Part shown: piece by piece, positions 1-8,515 of the stretch
Numbering within the stretch: position 1 is the first letter of the stretch
How the letters are laid out: each line of letters begins with the position of its first letter
From: an uncultured Sulfitobacter sp.
GTDB lineage: Bacteria; Pseudomonadota; Alphaproteobacteria; Rhodobacterales; Rhodobacteraceae
NCBI RefSeq assembly: GCF_947499945.1
Contig: NZ_CANMQD010000001.1
Coordinates: forward strand, 1,178,001-1,242,000
Reading direction: 5' to 3'
Length of the DNA stretch: 64,000 nt
Program-made: the position numbers and the translations under genes
The notes under the pieces: model-generated
Told to the model about the DNA's origin: nothing
The model's database searches: none
What the model saw: only the letters and a program-made list of their open reading frames with translations

Positions 1-1243
1 CGCAATCGCCACTGGCGCGGCGGCACTGCGGCGTAACGGTGCTGATCTGATTGTGGTTCTGGGCCATATGGGTGTGGGCAGAATCGACGGAAGCAATAAT
101 GATGCACGTGCCGCCCACAGCTTGGTTGAGACAGGGGAAATCGATGCCCTGATCCTTGGACATACCCACCGGCGACTTCCCTCCACCGATTATGCAAGCC
201 GCGAAGGTGTCGATTTTCAGAAAAGCACAGTGGGCAATGTACCCACCATTATGGCGGGACATGCAGGGTCTGACTTGGGGATAATGGACCTAACCCTTGT
301 TCATGATGAGAAAACCGGATGGCGCATACTGGATCACCATGCGTACCTGCGGCCCAACGGGGGTAACGTAAAGCCTGATCCGTTTGTGGTAGAAATCGCT
401 CAAACAACACATGAAACAGTTAGATGCCACCTCACCGAACAGGTGGCGACCACACCGACACATCTTCACAGCTATTTCTCACTGATGCGCCCCGCCCCGA
501 CCCAACAACTTACAGCGCTTGCGCAATATCGCCAAGTCCGCGATGCTTTGCGCGATGGTCCCTTTGGGGATCTGCCCGTGCTCAGCTGCGCCGCAGCCCA
601 TGGCGCAGGGGGACGTGATGGGCCGGCAAATTATGTGAATATTCCCGCCGGACCAGTTCTGCGGCGTCACATTGCAGGTCTCAATCCTTTCGCAAACCAG
701 ACCGTTGGCCTTCGCATAACGGGTGCGCAGTTGAAAAACTGGTTGGAGCATGCAGCCCTGCTCTTCAATTTATTGCGCCCCGACGCGCCCGCCCAAATGC
801 TGATTGATAGGGACATTCCCGCCTTTCAATTCGATACGATCTTTGGGCTTCACTACCAAATTGATCCCAGTGCATCCCCATTGAACCGCATTTCCCAGCT
901 TGAATTTGGCGGCAACCCTCTGCAACCCGATCAAGAGTTCATCCTAGCAACCAACAGGTTTCGTGCATCAGGCGGCGGCGGGTTCCCGATACTGCCTGCC
1001 AGCCTGCTTGCTTGCCGCGTAGGCACGCAGCTTGGGGAAACGATGATCGAAGTGCTGAATTCAACGGATCCACAGCCATGGGATACAAACCCGCCATGGC
1101 GATTCGCCCCACTAGGCGGTGTGGAGGCCATTGTTCTCACCCATCCAGAAGCGCTTCATTCGATCTCAGAGATTTCCCATCTTAAACCAAAATCCCAAGG
1201 GACGACGCCAGAAGGCTTCATCCGACTTTCCGTTACGCTCTAG
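1..1243 (+). CDS. cpdB: 2',3'-cyclic-nucleotide 2'-phosphodiesterase / 3'-nucleotidase, C-terminal part (5' end outside window)
   Basis: The reading frame is open from the left edge (frame beginning at base 2), so the start and most of the metallophosphatase domain lie outside the window. What remains has the end of the calcineurin-like domain (LGHM, then the metal-binding GHTH motif in 'LILGHTHRRLP') followed by a 5'-nucleotidase C-terminal domain. The segments 'SCAAAHGAGGRDGPANYVNI' and 'LATNRFRASGGGGFP' resemble the substrate domain of CpdB rather than UshA. CpdB enzymes are normally periplasmic and hydrolyse 2',3'-cyclic nucleotides and 3'-nucleotides to scavenge phosphate and nucleosides. 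The signal peptide cannot be checked here. The assignment to CpdB over a generic 5'-nucleotidase is likely but not certain. Confidence 0.85.
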   Translation, partial: AIATGAAALRRNGADLIVVLGHMGVGRIDGSNNDARAAHSLVETGEIDALILGHTHRRLPSTDYASREGVDFQKSTVGNVPTIMAGHAGSDLGIMDLTLVHDEKTGWRILDHHAYLRPNGGNVKPDPFVVEIAQTTHETVRCHLTEQVATTPTHLHSYFSLMRPAPTQQLTALAQYRQVRDALRDGPFGDLPVLSCAAAHGAGGRDGPANYVNIPAGPVLRRHIAGLNPFANQTVGLRITGAQLKNWLEHAALLFNLLRPDAPAQMLIDRDIPAFQFDTIFGLHYQIDPSASPLNRISQLEFGGNPLQPDQEFILATNRFRASGGGGFPILPASLLACRVGTQLGETMIEVLNSTDPQPWDTNPPWRFAPLGGVEAIVLTHPEALHSISEISHLKPKSQGTTPEGFIRLSVTL

Positions 1244-1245
1244 TC

Positions 1246-1274
1246 TTGCAGCCGAGCGCGTCATTGCCTATATG
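1246..1274 (+). promoter_or_regulatory. Probable sigma-70 promoter of the SRP RNA gene
   Basis: TTGCAG (1246-1251) and TATATG (1269-1274) are separated by 17 bp, and the predicted transcript start 7-8 nt later coincides with the first base of the closing helix of the SRP RNA. The fit of spacing and RNA 5' end is seen in the sequence. Promoter activity is inferred. Confidence 0.6.
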
Positions 1275-1280
1275 AAATTC

Positions 1281-1375
1281 TGAGAGGTTGGTGCGGGCAG
1301 GTGCCTCGCCAACCTGGTCAGAGCCGGAAGGCAGCAGCCACAACGAGTCCCACTTGGGTCGTTATCAATCTCTCA
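1281..1375 (+). ncRNA. ffs: Signal recognition particle RNA, small (4.5S) bacterial type
   Basis: The apical domain matches the universal SRP core: GGTCAGAGCCGGAAGG (1317-1332) followed by CAGCAGCC, which supplies the GGAA tetraloop and the asymmetric loop bound by Ffh. The ends pair as TGAGAGGTTG (1281-1290) with CAATCTCTCA (1366-1375), giving a hairpin of about 95 nt without an Alu domain, normal for alphaproteobacteria. The RNA binds Ffh and FtsY to target nascent membrane proteins. Its position upstream of dnaX-ybaB-recR matches the arrangement seen in many bacteria, although a minus-strand peptidase gene lies between. Confidence 0.93.
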
Positions 1376-1379
1376 CCTA

Positions 1380-1406
1380 GTCACATGCTGCAAAGCAGGA
1401 TGTGAC
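1380..1406. other. Nested hairpin just downstream of the SRP RNA
   Basis: GTCACAT (1380-1386) pairs with ATGTGAC (1400-1406), and inside it CTGC pairs with GCAG around an AAA loop, with one G/G mismatch between the helices. It begins 5 nt after the SRP RNA and has no T tract on either side, so it is not a classical intrinsic terminator. It may serve as a 3' processing or termination structure for the SRP transcript. Confidence 0.45.
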
Positions 1407-1515
1407 AGCCGGTAAGGGCATTCAGAGAATGCTCCCGAAAGGGTCAGTTTCAAATCAAATATACTGCCATCTTTGGGCAAAAGCGCACATTGCGAGCGAT
1501 ATTATCCCGCCGGCC

Positions 1516-2352
1516 TCACAACCGCGCCGCTGCAAACGTATCACATTGCCCGACATCACCACTGTCAAACCCGCGTCCGAACCATCCCGCACGCTGCGCG
1601 GAGGTGCCGTGCGTAAACGTATGCGGCTGCGGAACACGCCCCGCCTGACGTTGCAAATGATCATCCCCGATTTTTCGGGCCGCATTGAGCGCTTCTTCCA
1701 GATCGCCCCGCTCCATCAGTCCCTTAACATTCCGCGCCCAAATCCCCGACAGACAATCCGCCATCAGCTCCAATCGCACGGTCAGTGCATTTGCTTCCGC
1801 CTCGGAGGCCCGCTGCCGCGCCGCATTCACTTTGGGCAGAATACCCAACTCGTTTTGGACATGATGCGCCACTTCATGCGCGATGACATAAGCCGCCGCA
1901 AAATCGCCACCCGCGCCCATCTGGCGGTCCAGCGCCGTGAAAAATTCAGTGTCGAGATATGCTGTGTCATCGGCCGGACAATAGAAAGGGCCTGTAGCGC
2001 CGTTGGCGCCGCCACAAGGGCTTTGCGTTACGCCAGAGAAAATCAACAACTTGGGCGGGGCATAAGTGCGACCAAGTTGATCGCGAAATACTGCTGCCCA
2101 AACATCTTCGGTAGTGGCTAAAACCTGCGCGCTGAACTCAACAGATGCTTCGTCAGGCATGCTTCCAATACTCTGCTCTTGCTGGACATTGCCTCCTTGC
2201 AACAGCGGAGAGACATCAATGCCCGTGAAATAGCCGATGGCCAACACGGCAAGGACCCCCACAACCCCAAGGCCCCCTTTTGCACCCAAACTGCGCCGAC
2301 CGCCGCCACGTACTTCTACATTCTTACTGCGCCGAATCCCTCTGAGCCGCAT
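1516..2352 (-). CDS. Neutral zinc metallopeptidase family protein (YpfJ-like)
   Basis: The 278-residue product begins 'MRLRGIRRSKNVEVRGGG', the typical opening of the YpfJ/putative neutral zinc metallopeptidase family (PF04228), followed by one membrane segment ('VVGVLAVLAIGYFTG') near residue 35. The catalytic HExxH motif is present in 'HEVAHHVQNELG'. The start at 2352 was chosen because it matches the family N terminus and has an AAAGGA ribosome site; an upstream ATG at 2388 would add 12 unrelated residues. The protein is probably anchored in the inner membrane with the peptidase domain outside the cytoplasm. Its substrate is unknown. It lies on the opposite strand between the SRP RNA and dnaX. 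Confidence 0.85.
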   Translation of the reverse strand: MRLRGIRRSKNVEVRGGGRRSLGAKGGLGVVGVLAVLAIGYFTGIDVSPLLQGGNVQQEQSIGSMPDEASVEFSAQVLATTEDVWAAVFRDQLGRTYAPPKLLIFSGVTQSPCGGANGATGPFYCPADDTAYLDTEFFTALDRQMGAGGDFAAAYVIAHEVAHHVQNELGILPKVNAARQRASEAEANALTVRLELMADCLSGIWARNVKGLMERGDLEEALNAARKIGDDHLQRQAGRVPQPHTFTHGTSAQRAGWFGRGFDSGDVGQCDTFAAARL

Positions 2353-2533
2353 ATCACCCATCCTTTGCCGATTATTCGGCACTACCATGGCATCATTGTG
2401 AGTGCAGTGCCATCACCCTGTGCCGTTGCGAAATAAGCAGCGCCATCGCGCCACAATATGATGTGCCCCGTTGCCCCCACCGCCTGCACCGCCTACCTTG
2501 GAAGCACTTCCCGAATCCAACTTCAGGACACTC

Positions 2534-4279
2534 ATGTCAGACGCCACCGCCTACCGCGTACTCGCGCGCAAATACCGCCCCGAGACCTTCACCGATCTGG
2601 TGGGGCAAGAAGCGATGGTGCGCACGCTGAAAAACGCGTTTGAAGCAGACCGCATTGCCCAGGCCTTCATCATGACGGGCATCCGCGGCACAGGGAAAAC
2701 CACCACTGCCCGCATTATCGCAAAAGGCATGAATTGCATTGGCACTGACGGCACTGCAGGCCCCACAACAGAGCCTTGCGGCCAATGCGAGCATTGCAGC
2801 GCAATCATGGAAGGCCGCCATGTCGACGTGATCGAAATGGACGCCGCATCGAATACAGGCGTGGCCAACATCCGCGAAATCATCGACTCTGTACACTACC
2901 GCGCGGCCTCGGCCCGTTACAAAGTATACATCATCGATGAGGTGCACATGCTCTCCACAGGGGCGTTCAACGCCCTGTTGAAGACCCTTGAAGAGCCGCC
3001 AGAACACGTAAAATTCATCTTCGCCACAACCGAGATTCGCAAAGTGCCCGTCACGGTCCTGTCCCGCTGCCAACGGTTCGATCTGCGCCGCATCGAGCCT
3101 GAAGTGATGATCGCCTTGCTGCAAAAGATCGCTGGCGCTGAGAATGCGGAAATTGCAGATGATGCCCTCGCCTTGATTACCCGCGCCGCCGAAGGCTCCG
3201 CCCGCGATGCGACCTCCCTGCTGGACCAAGCGATCAGCCACGGCGCAGGCGAGACAACAGCCCTTCAAGTCCGCGCCATGCTGGGGCTCGCCGACCGCGC
3301 GCGTGTGCTCGACTTGCTCGACATGATCTTGCGCGGCGATGCAGCAGGGGCATTGACCGAGATCGGCGCGCAATATGCCGAAGGGGCCGACCCGATGGCC
3401 GTCCTGCGCGATCTGGCCGAGATTACGCATTGGATCAGCGTGGTGAAAATCACGCCCGACGCCGCCGAAGACCCGACAATATCGCCTGAGGAGCGCGACC
3501 GTGGCCGCCAGATGGCAGATGCCCTGCCCATCCGTGTCCTCACCCGCCTGTGGCAAATGCTGCTCAAAGCGCTGGAGGAAGTCTCCGCCGCACCGAACGC
3601 AATGATGGCCGCCGAAATGGCGATCATCCGCCTGACCCATGTGGCCGATCTGCCGTCACCCGACGAGCTTGTGCGCACGCTGCAAAACACACCCGCCCCC
3701 ACGGGTGGCAACACGCTGCCTACTGGTGCAGCCCCGCAAAGCAATGGTGCCCAAGCCGTAAGCCACGCCCAAACCCGCATGGCATCCCAGCCGAACGCGG
3801 CAGGCCAAACAACTGCACTGGCACGCGCCCCTGATGCCGCCCTCGCGCATTATCCAACCTTCGAACACGTGCTGGAACTCATCCGCCACAACCGTGATGT
3901 GAAACTGCTCGTCGAGGTTGAGACCTCCCTCCAACTCGCGGCTTACCAGCCAGGCCGGATTGAGTTTGTTCCAACCGATGCAGCCCCCCGCGACCTTGCG
4001 CAACATCTTGGAAACAAACTGCAACTGTGGACAGGCAACCGCTGGGCCGTTACAGTCGTCAACTCGGGCGGCGCCCCCACCATCGCCTCCTTGCGCGATG
4101 AAAAAGACAACGCATTGCGCGCTGACGCCACAGCACATCCATTGATGCAAGCCGTCCTCGCCCAATTCCCGCAGGCAAAGATCACCAGTATTCGCACCGC
4201 CCAAGATATCGCCGCCGCAGCAGTGAGCGAGGCCCTGCCCGAAGTCGAGGATGAATGGGATCCCTTCGAGGACAGCTGA
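2534..4279 (+). CDS. dnaX: DNA polymerase III subunits gamma/tau
   Basis: DnaX is the ATPase of the clamp loader that opens the beta clamp and, as tau, links the two polymerase cores. The 581-residue protein has the N-terminal motif 'YRVLARKYRPETF', Walker A (GIRGTGKTT, residues 49-57), a zinc-binding cysteine set (C68, C82, C85, C88), and DEVH Walker B at 135-138, then a Pro/Ala-rich linker and a C-terminal tau domain. The start at 2534 has CAGGA upstream and matches homologues; a farther upstream ATG at 2471 gives an unconserved Pro-rich extension. The stop overlaps the next start by one base, so dnaX, the membrane ORF, ybaB and probably recR form one operon. I did not identify a frameshift site for gamma. 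Confidence 0.97.
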   Translation: MSDATAYRVLARKYRPETFTDLVGQEAMVRTLKNAFEADRIAQAFIMTGIRGTGKTTTARIIAKGMNCIGTDGTAGPTTEPCGQCEHCSAIMEGRHVDVIEMDAASNTGVANIREIIDSVHYRAASARYKVYIIDEVHMLSTGAFNALLKTLEEPPEHVKFIFATTEIRKVPVTVLSRCQRFDLRRIEPEVMIALLQKIAGAENAEIADDALALITRAAEGSARDATSLLDQAISHGAGETTALQVRAMLGLADRARVLDLLDMILRGDAAGALTEIGAQYAEGADPMAVLRDLAEITHWISVVKITPDAAEDPTISPEERDRGRQMADALPIRVLTRLWQMLLKALEEVSAAPNAMMAAEMAIIRLTHVADLPSPDELVRTLQNTPAPTGGNTLPTGAAPQSNGAQAVSHAQTRMASQPNAAGQTTALARAPDAALAHYPTFEHVLELIRHNRDVKLLVEVETSLQLAAYQPGRIEFVPTDAAPRDLAQHLGNKLQLWTGNRWAVTVVNSGGAPTIASLRDEKDNALRADATAHPLMQAVLAQFPQAKITSIRTAQDIAAAAVSEALPEVEDEWDPFEDS

Positions 4280-4683
4280 TGCGCCGCCTGTGGGTTTTCG
4301 TACTGATGTTTCCAACTGCCGCCTTTGCCGAAGTATGCGATAAAGAGCGCCCCTTGTGGACCGGCACCCCAACAACCGCATGGTCCGAAGCCATCATCCT
4401 GCTGACCTACCCCTCCCAGATTGTTCTGCTTACCGCGACCATGTTTGCAATGTGGTACGGCTGGCGGATTGCTTGCTTTATCTTCGCCCTGATATGGGTC
4501 GCCTTCATCCCTATTATGCTGACCCGCGATCTTGATGACATGACATGGGAAGCATCCCAAGAAGGATGTATTAGCTCGCCCATCTTGTTCATGGGCTTAT
4601 GTGGTGCCATATCTGTGCTAAGCTTTTATGCCGCCTTCAGAAGGCGCAAAACCAAAAAGGATACGACATGCTCAAAGGACTAG
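4279..4683 (+). CDS. Small exported membrane protein embedded in the dnaX-recR operon
   Basis: I do not recognise a family. The 134 residues start with a signal-peptide-like segment ('MRRLWVFVLMFPTAAFA', cleavage expected after AFA), then three hydrophobic segments ('LTYPSQIVLLTATMFAM', 'IACFIFALIWVAFIPIML', 'SPILFMGLCGAISVLSFYA') and a short basic tail (RRRKTKK). Cys residues occur at the start of the mature part and in 'EGCISS'. The ATG shares its A with the dnaX stop (TGATG) and the end overlaps ybaB by 16 nt, so translation is probably coupled to both neighbours. This tight packing argues that it is a real gene. No functional link to replication or repair can be shown. Confidence 0.7.
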   Translation: MRRLWVFVLMFPTAAFAEVCDKERPLWTGTPTTAWSEAIILLTYPSQIVLLTATMFAMWYGWRIACFIFALIWVAFIPIMLTRDLDDMTWEASQEGCISSPILFMGLCGAISVLSFYAAFRRRKTKKDTTCSKD

Positions 4684-5012
4684 CAGGCCTCGGCGATATG
4701 GCCGGAATGATGAAAAAAGCCCAAGAGATGCAGGGCAAGATGGCCGAGATGCAGGAAGAAATGCACAATATCATGGTCACAGGCGAATCTGGCGCTGGCC
4801 TTGTGAAAGCCACCTGCACCGCCAAGGGCGAGCTAAAAGGTCTCGACATAGATCCGTCCATCTTTAACGGCGACGACAAGGAAGTCGTCGAAGACCTAAT
4901 CCTCGCCGCGATTAAAGACGCCCAAGGCAAAGCATCCGAGCGTGCCGCCGAAGAGATGGGCAAACTGACCGAAGGCATGGGCCTTCCCGCAGGCATGAAG
5001 CTACCATTTTAG
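4668..5012 (+). CDS. ybaB: YbaB/EbfC family nucleoid-associated DNA-binding protein
   Basis: The 114-residue protein opens 'MLKGLAGLGDMAGMMKKAQ' and continues with the Met-rich coiled-coil arm and the conserved 'VKATCTAKGELKGLDID' and 'LPAGMKLPF' segments of the YbaB/EbfC family. Family members form tweezer-shaped dimers that bind DNA and are encoded between dnaX and recR in a wide range of bacteria, exactly as here. The start at 4668 lies inside the 3' end of the preceding gene and matches the family N terminus; the frame stays open upstream, but the extra residues are not conserved. Confidence 0.94.
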   Translation: MLKGLAGLGDMAGMMKKAQEMQGKMAEMQEEMHNIMVTGESGAGLVKATCTAKGELKGLDIDPSIFNGDDKEVVEDLILAAIKDAQGKASERAAEEMGKLTEGMGLPAGMKLPF

Positions 5013-5097
5013 CGCCAATTCAACGCATTGGTGACAGTGTTAACGCCCATTATATTTCTATGCGCGTTACCACTCCCCATTGTCGGAGCACGAAACC

Positions 5098-5691
5098 TTG
5101 AGCAGCACCCGCGACATCGACGCCCTGATCGAGCTGATGGCCAAACTCCCTGGCCTCGGCCCCCGTTCGGCGCGCCGTGCGGTGCTGCACCTCATCCGCA
5201 AACGTGCGCTATTGCTCACTCCATTGGCCGACACCATGCAGACAGTCGCGGCAACAGCACGGGAATGCCTCAACTGCGGTAATGTCGGCACGGCGGACAT
5301 CTGCGACATCTGTGACAGCAACAAACGCGCCAACGGCGAGCTTTGTGTGGTCGAGGATGTGGCCGACCTCTGGGCGATGGAGCGCTCAGGCGTTTTCAAA
5401 GGGCGCTACCATGTTCTAGGTGGCACGCTCTCGGCCCTCGACGCGATAGGCCCGCAAGAGCTGCGGATCCCCCGCCTCATTGACCGCGTCCAAAGCGAAG
5501 GGATCACTGAAGTCATCCTCGCTCTCAACGCTACCATAGACGGCCAAACAACCGCTCATTACATCGCCGATCAGCTTGACGGACAGGTTCAACTGACCTC
5601 TCTGGCCCAAGGCGTGCCCATCGGCGGCGAACTCGATTATCTTGACGACGGGACAATCACCGCCGCCATGCGTGCACGCAAACAGATCTAG
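5098..5691 (+). CDS. recR: Recombination mediator protein RecR (TTG start)
   Basis: RecR works with RecO (and RecF) to load RecA on gapped DNA. The 197-residue product has the N-terminal helix-hairpin-helix ('[17 protein letters not shown]'), a C4 zinc finger (CLNCGN...CDICDS), and a Toprim domain ('[14 protein letters not shown]', 'GRYHVLGG'). I place the start at the TTG at 5098: GGAG lies 9 nt upstream and the resulting N terminus (M-S-S-T-R-D-I-D) matches relatives. The other candidate, a TTG at 5080, has no ribosome site. It follows ybaB by 85 nt and is the last gene of the dnaX group, facing the terminator shared with the next gene. Confidence 0.95.
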   Translation: MSSTRDIDALIELMAKLPGLGPRSARRAVLHLIRKRALLLTPLADTMQTVAATARECLNCGNVGTADICDICDSNKRANGELCVVEDVADLWAMERSGVFKGRYHVLGGTLSALDAIGPQELRIPRLIDRVQSEGITEVILALNATIDGQTTAHYIADQLDGQVQLTSLAQGVPIGGELDYLDDGTITAAMRARKQI

Positions 5692-5706
5692 CCCAAACAT
5701 ACGAAA

Positions 5707-5730
5707 AGGGCGCTCCAAGCGGAACGCCCT
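5707..5730 (-). terminator. Intrinsic terminator for the DUF1013 gene, possibly bidirectional
   Basis: AGGGCG-c-TCC pairs with GGA-a-CGCCCT around an AAGC loop. On the minus strand it is followed by TTTTC, placing it correctly for the gene ending at 5758. On the plus strand it sits 16 nt after recR but lacks a T tract. Confidence 0.6.
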
Positions 5731-5757
5731 CTACAAAAACCTGAATGTCAGACGCGC

Positions 5758-6519
5758 TTACTTTGCGTCGTCTTCCTCATCATCATCGCCATCAGGGATG
5801 TTGAAAAAGCTCTCCGCATCTGCGAAATCGCTGTCTTTCTTCTCGTCCTCCTCGTCGGACACATCTGTGGAAAGTGTGAATGTCTCCAGTCCTTCAATCG
5901 CTGACGGGATCTTAGGCTCTGTGTCCATGCCAAGGCTCTGCTCGGTGCTGACCAGCTTGCGACGCTCGTCATCAGACATAACGCCCCCCTCGGCTGCCTT
6001 CTTGGCAGCTGCTTTTTGCACCATTGCATCCAGCTCGGACTGCTTACACAGACCCAAAGCAACGGGATCAATCGGTTGGATGTTGGAGATGTTCCAGTGG
6101 GTGCGCTCACGGATCGCCTGAATGGTCGGCTTGGTTGTGCCAACCAGCTTGCTCACTTGCGCATCCGACAATTCGGGATGGAATTTCACCAGCCACAGGA
6201 TGGAAGCAGGACGGTCCTGACGTTTGGACAATGGCGTATAACGCGGACCACGGCGCTTTTCTTCACCAGCAGCAGCAGCGTTGAACTTCAGCTCCAGCTT
6301 GTGCAGCGGATTGTCCTGCGCTTTGTTGATCTCTTCTTGCGTCAGCTGGTTGTTGGCAATCGGGTCAAAACCTTTGACGCCAGCAGCCACATCACCGTCC
6401 GCGATGCCCTGCACTTCCAACTCATGCATACCGACAAAATCGGCGATCTGCTTGAAATTGATGGTCGTGTTATCCACCAGCCATACTGCGGTGGCTTTCG
6501 CCATAATCGGTTTGCCCAT
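5758..6519 (-). CDS. trcR: DUF1013 family cell-cycle transcriptional regulator (TrcR-type)
   Basis: The 253-residue protein carries the strongly conserved DUF1013 sequence: 'MAKATAVWLVDNTTI', 'LSFxQIADF-like KQIADFVGMHELEVQGIADG', 'RRGPRYTPLSKRQDRP' and a helix-turn-helix-like 'LSDAQVSKLVGTTKPTIQAI'. The C terminus is a long acidic low-complexity tail ending in runs of Asp and Glu. Homologues in alphaproteobacteria have been named TrcR and linked to cell-cycle transcription; that role is taken from family knowledge. The start at 6519 has an AGGAG site and matches homologues; the frame extends upstream to 6591 with unconserved residues. Confidence 0.9.
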   Translation of the reverse strand: MGKPIMAKATAVWLVDNTTINFKQIADFVGMHELEVQGIADGDVAAGVKGFDPIANNQLTQEEINKAQDNPLHKLELKFNAAAAGEEKRRGPRYTPLSKRQDRPASILWLVKFHPELSDAQVSKLVGTTKPTIQAIRERTHWNISNIQPIDPVALGLCKQSELDAMVQKAAAKKAAEGGVMSDDERRKLVSTEQSLGMDTEPKIPSAIEGLETFTLSTDVSDEEDEKKDSDFADAESFFNIPDGDDDEEDDAK

Positions 6520-6647
6520 GTCTCTCTCCTCTAAACGCACCTTCCCCGTCGCCTGACTTAGGCTGTCCTGGCAGGCCAGAACCGTTTCCAATTTGGGGGA
6601 ACTTATGGCTTATATAGAGAATGGCACTCCATAAGGAAAGACCCCAG

Positions 6648-7286
6648 ATGCGCCCCATTTTACTCAGCCTGATCCTGTTGCTCACAGCATTATCCGCCCG
6701 TGCAGAAGGAGAACGCGCAGGCGACTTCGATTATTACGTCATGGCACTCAGTTGGTCAGCAAACTGGTGCGCCCTTGAGGGTGATGCCCGCAATTCCCCG
6801 CAATGCGACACTTCCGAGGACCACGGTTGGATTCTCCATGGCCTCTGGCCGCAATTCCACCGCGGCTACCCCTCATTTTGCCAAACGGCAAAACGTCCCC
6901 CCTCACGCGGTATGACGGCTGATATGGCTGATATCATGGGCACGGGTGGCCTTGCATGGCACCAATGGAAAAAGCACGGCACCTGCACCGACCTGAGTGC
7001 GTCAGACTACTACGACCTGTCCCGCAAAGCCTATGCCACCATCACCCGCCCCGCGATCTTCCGCAAACTCGACCGCGCTGTGAAGCTCCCCGCCTCCGTG
7101 GTTGAGGACGCATTTCTTAAAGACAATCCAGACCTAACCCGCAACAGCATTACCATCACCTGCCGCCAAGGTTATATCCAAGAAGCACGCATCTGCCTGT
7201 CAAAAGAGCTTAGCCCCGTCCCCTGTGGCCGCGAGGTGATCAAAGATTGCTCTCTGAGAGACGCCATTTTCACCCCCCTGCGCTGA
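6648..7286 (+). CDS. Secreted ribonuclease T2 family protein
   Basis: A 212-residue protein with an N-terminal signal peptide ('MRPILLSLILLLTALSARA'). Both catalytic sequences of the RNase T2 family are present: CAS I HGLWP at 64-68 and CAS II 'WHQWKKHGTC' at 104-113, giving the expected pair of histidines, plus several cysteines for disulfides. RNase T2 enzymes cleave single-stranded RNA through 2',3'-cyclic phosphate intermediates in the periplasm or outside the cell. The start at 6648 follows AAGGAAAG by about 7 nt. A periplasmic role in RNA scavenging would fit with the CpdB-like enzyme at the left edge, which consumes cyclic nucleotides, but the genes are not in one operon. Confidence 0.92.
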   Translation: MRPILLSLILLLTALSARAEGERAGDFDYYVMALSWSANWCALEGDARNSPQCDTSEDHGWILHGLWPQFHRGYPSFCQTAKRPPSRGMTADMADIMGTGGLAWHQWKKHGTCTDLSASDYYDLSRKAYATITRPAIFRKLDRAVKLPASVVEDAFLKDNPDLTRNSITITCRQGYIQEARICLSKELSPVPCGREVIKDCSLRDAIFTPLR

Positions 7287-7330
7287 CCTCGTCTCCACTT
7301 GGAAAATTAAACTCAAATCCCAAACGAAAA

Positions 7331-7356
7331 GCCGAACGCAGTCTCCCGCGTCCGGC
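7331..7356 (-). terminator. Terminator downstream of the quinone oxidoreductase gene
   Basis: GCCGAACGC and GCGTCCGGC form a 9-bp stem with one mismatch. Read on the minus strand the stem is followed by TTTTCG. It lies 43 bp after the oxidoreductase stop codon and between two convergent genes. Confidence 0.6.
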
Positions 7357-7398
7357 CCTGACTAAAGGTTTAATCGCGCGAAAACCGCATCCTTTGGA

Positions 7399-8385
7399 TC
7401 AGCCGCCGACCTTGAGCACAATCTTCCCGATGTGCTGGCTGGCCTCCATGTGCGCATGTGCTCCCGCCGCGTCCTCGAATGCAAACTCACTGTCCATCAC
7501 GGGTGCAATGCGCCCTGCATCGAGCAACGGCCAGACTGCCTCGCGCAACTCGGTCGCAATGCCAGCCTTGGCCAGATCCGACTGCGGCCGCAAGGTCGAG
7601 CCTGTCATCGTCAGCCGCTTCATCATCAGAGGCGCAAAGTTAATTTCGGCTTTCGGTCCACCAAGGAACGCGATCTGCACCAGACGTCCCTCCATATCCA
7701 GCGCATCAATATTGCGCGCTATGTAAGAACCGCCAACCATATCAAGGATCACATCCGCGCCACCTTCGGCTTTCATCACTTCGACAAAATCCTCTTCGCG
7801 GTAGTTGATCGCACGCTCCGCGCCTAGTTCAACACAGGCCGCACATTTCTCGGCATTGCCCGCTGTCACAAATACTCGCGCACCAAAAGCATTCGCCAGC
7901 TGGATCGCCGTCGTCCCGATCCCGCTAGAGCCACCATGAATCAAAATCCGCTCACCCGCCTTGAGCCCACCACGCATGAACACGTTGGACCAGACGGTAA
8001 AGAAGGTCTCGGGCAGACAAGCCGCCTCCTTCATCCCCATGCCCTTTGGCACGGGCAGGCAATGGGCCGCTGGCGTCATGACATACTCGGCATAGCCACC
8101 ACCCGGCAGCAAGGCACAGACATGATCTCCAATGGCCAGACCACTCACACCCTCCCCAATCGCCACAACTTCACCAGAGGCCTCCAGCCCTGGAAGATCA
8201 CTGGCAGTAGGAGGCGGCGCATAGGCTCCAGCGCGTTGCAGCGCATCAGGACGGTTCACACCCGCCCACGCCACTTTGAGCACAACCTGCCCCTGCCCTG
8301 CCTGTGGCATCGGGCGCTGCGTTTCTTTCAGCACCTCTGGCCCACCGGGTTTGGTAATTTCGATGGCACGCATCATCTGGGTCAT
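7399..8385 (-). CDS. NAD(P)H-quinone oxidoreductase of the MDR family (PIG3/QorA type)
   Basis: The 328-residue protein is a zinc-free medium-chain dehydrogenase/reductase: 'MRAIEITKPGGPEVL', 'WAGVNRPDALQRAGAYAPP', and the NADPH-binding motif in 'ILIHGGSSGIGTTAIQLA'. The sequence order matches the PIG3-like quinone oxidoreductases common in Rhodobacteraceae. It probably reduces quinones or related enones with NADPH in the cytoplasm. The start at 8385 has GGAGGAG 7 nt upstream. It is transcribed away from the acyl-CoA ligase gene at 8516 and appears to be a single-gene unit. Confidence 0.9.
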   Translation of the reverse strand: MTQMMRAIEITKPGGPEVLKETQRPMPQAGQGQVVLKVAWAGVNRPDALQRAGAYAPPPTASDLPGLEASGEVVAIGEGVSGLAIGDHVCALLPGGGYAEYVMTPAAHCLPVPKGMGMKEAACLPETFFTVWSNVFMRGGLKAGERILIHGGSSGIGTTAIQLANAFGARVFVTAGNAEKCAACVELGAERAINYREEDFVEVMKAEGGADVILDMVGGSYIARNIDALDMEGRLVQIAFLGGPKAEINFAPLMMKRLTMTGSTLRPQSDLAKAGIATELREAVWPLLDAGRIAPVMDSEFAFEDAAGAHAHMEASQHIGKIVLKVGG

Positions 8386-8515
8386 GGTCGGCTCCTCCAA
8401 ACTATTTCAATCTTGCCCACACCATAAATACGCACCGACTAGTGTACAGCCCCATATGGCCAGCACGCCTTCGCTTTGCTACATCTCACCACAATCGCGT
8501 AACAAGGATGCCAAC

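Noticed and set aside
2537-3640. 367-codon frame opposite dnaX
   Set aside because: Cys/His/Gly-rich shadow of the strongly conserved dnaX frame.
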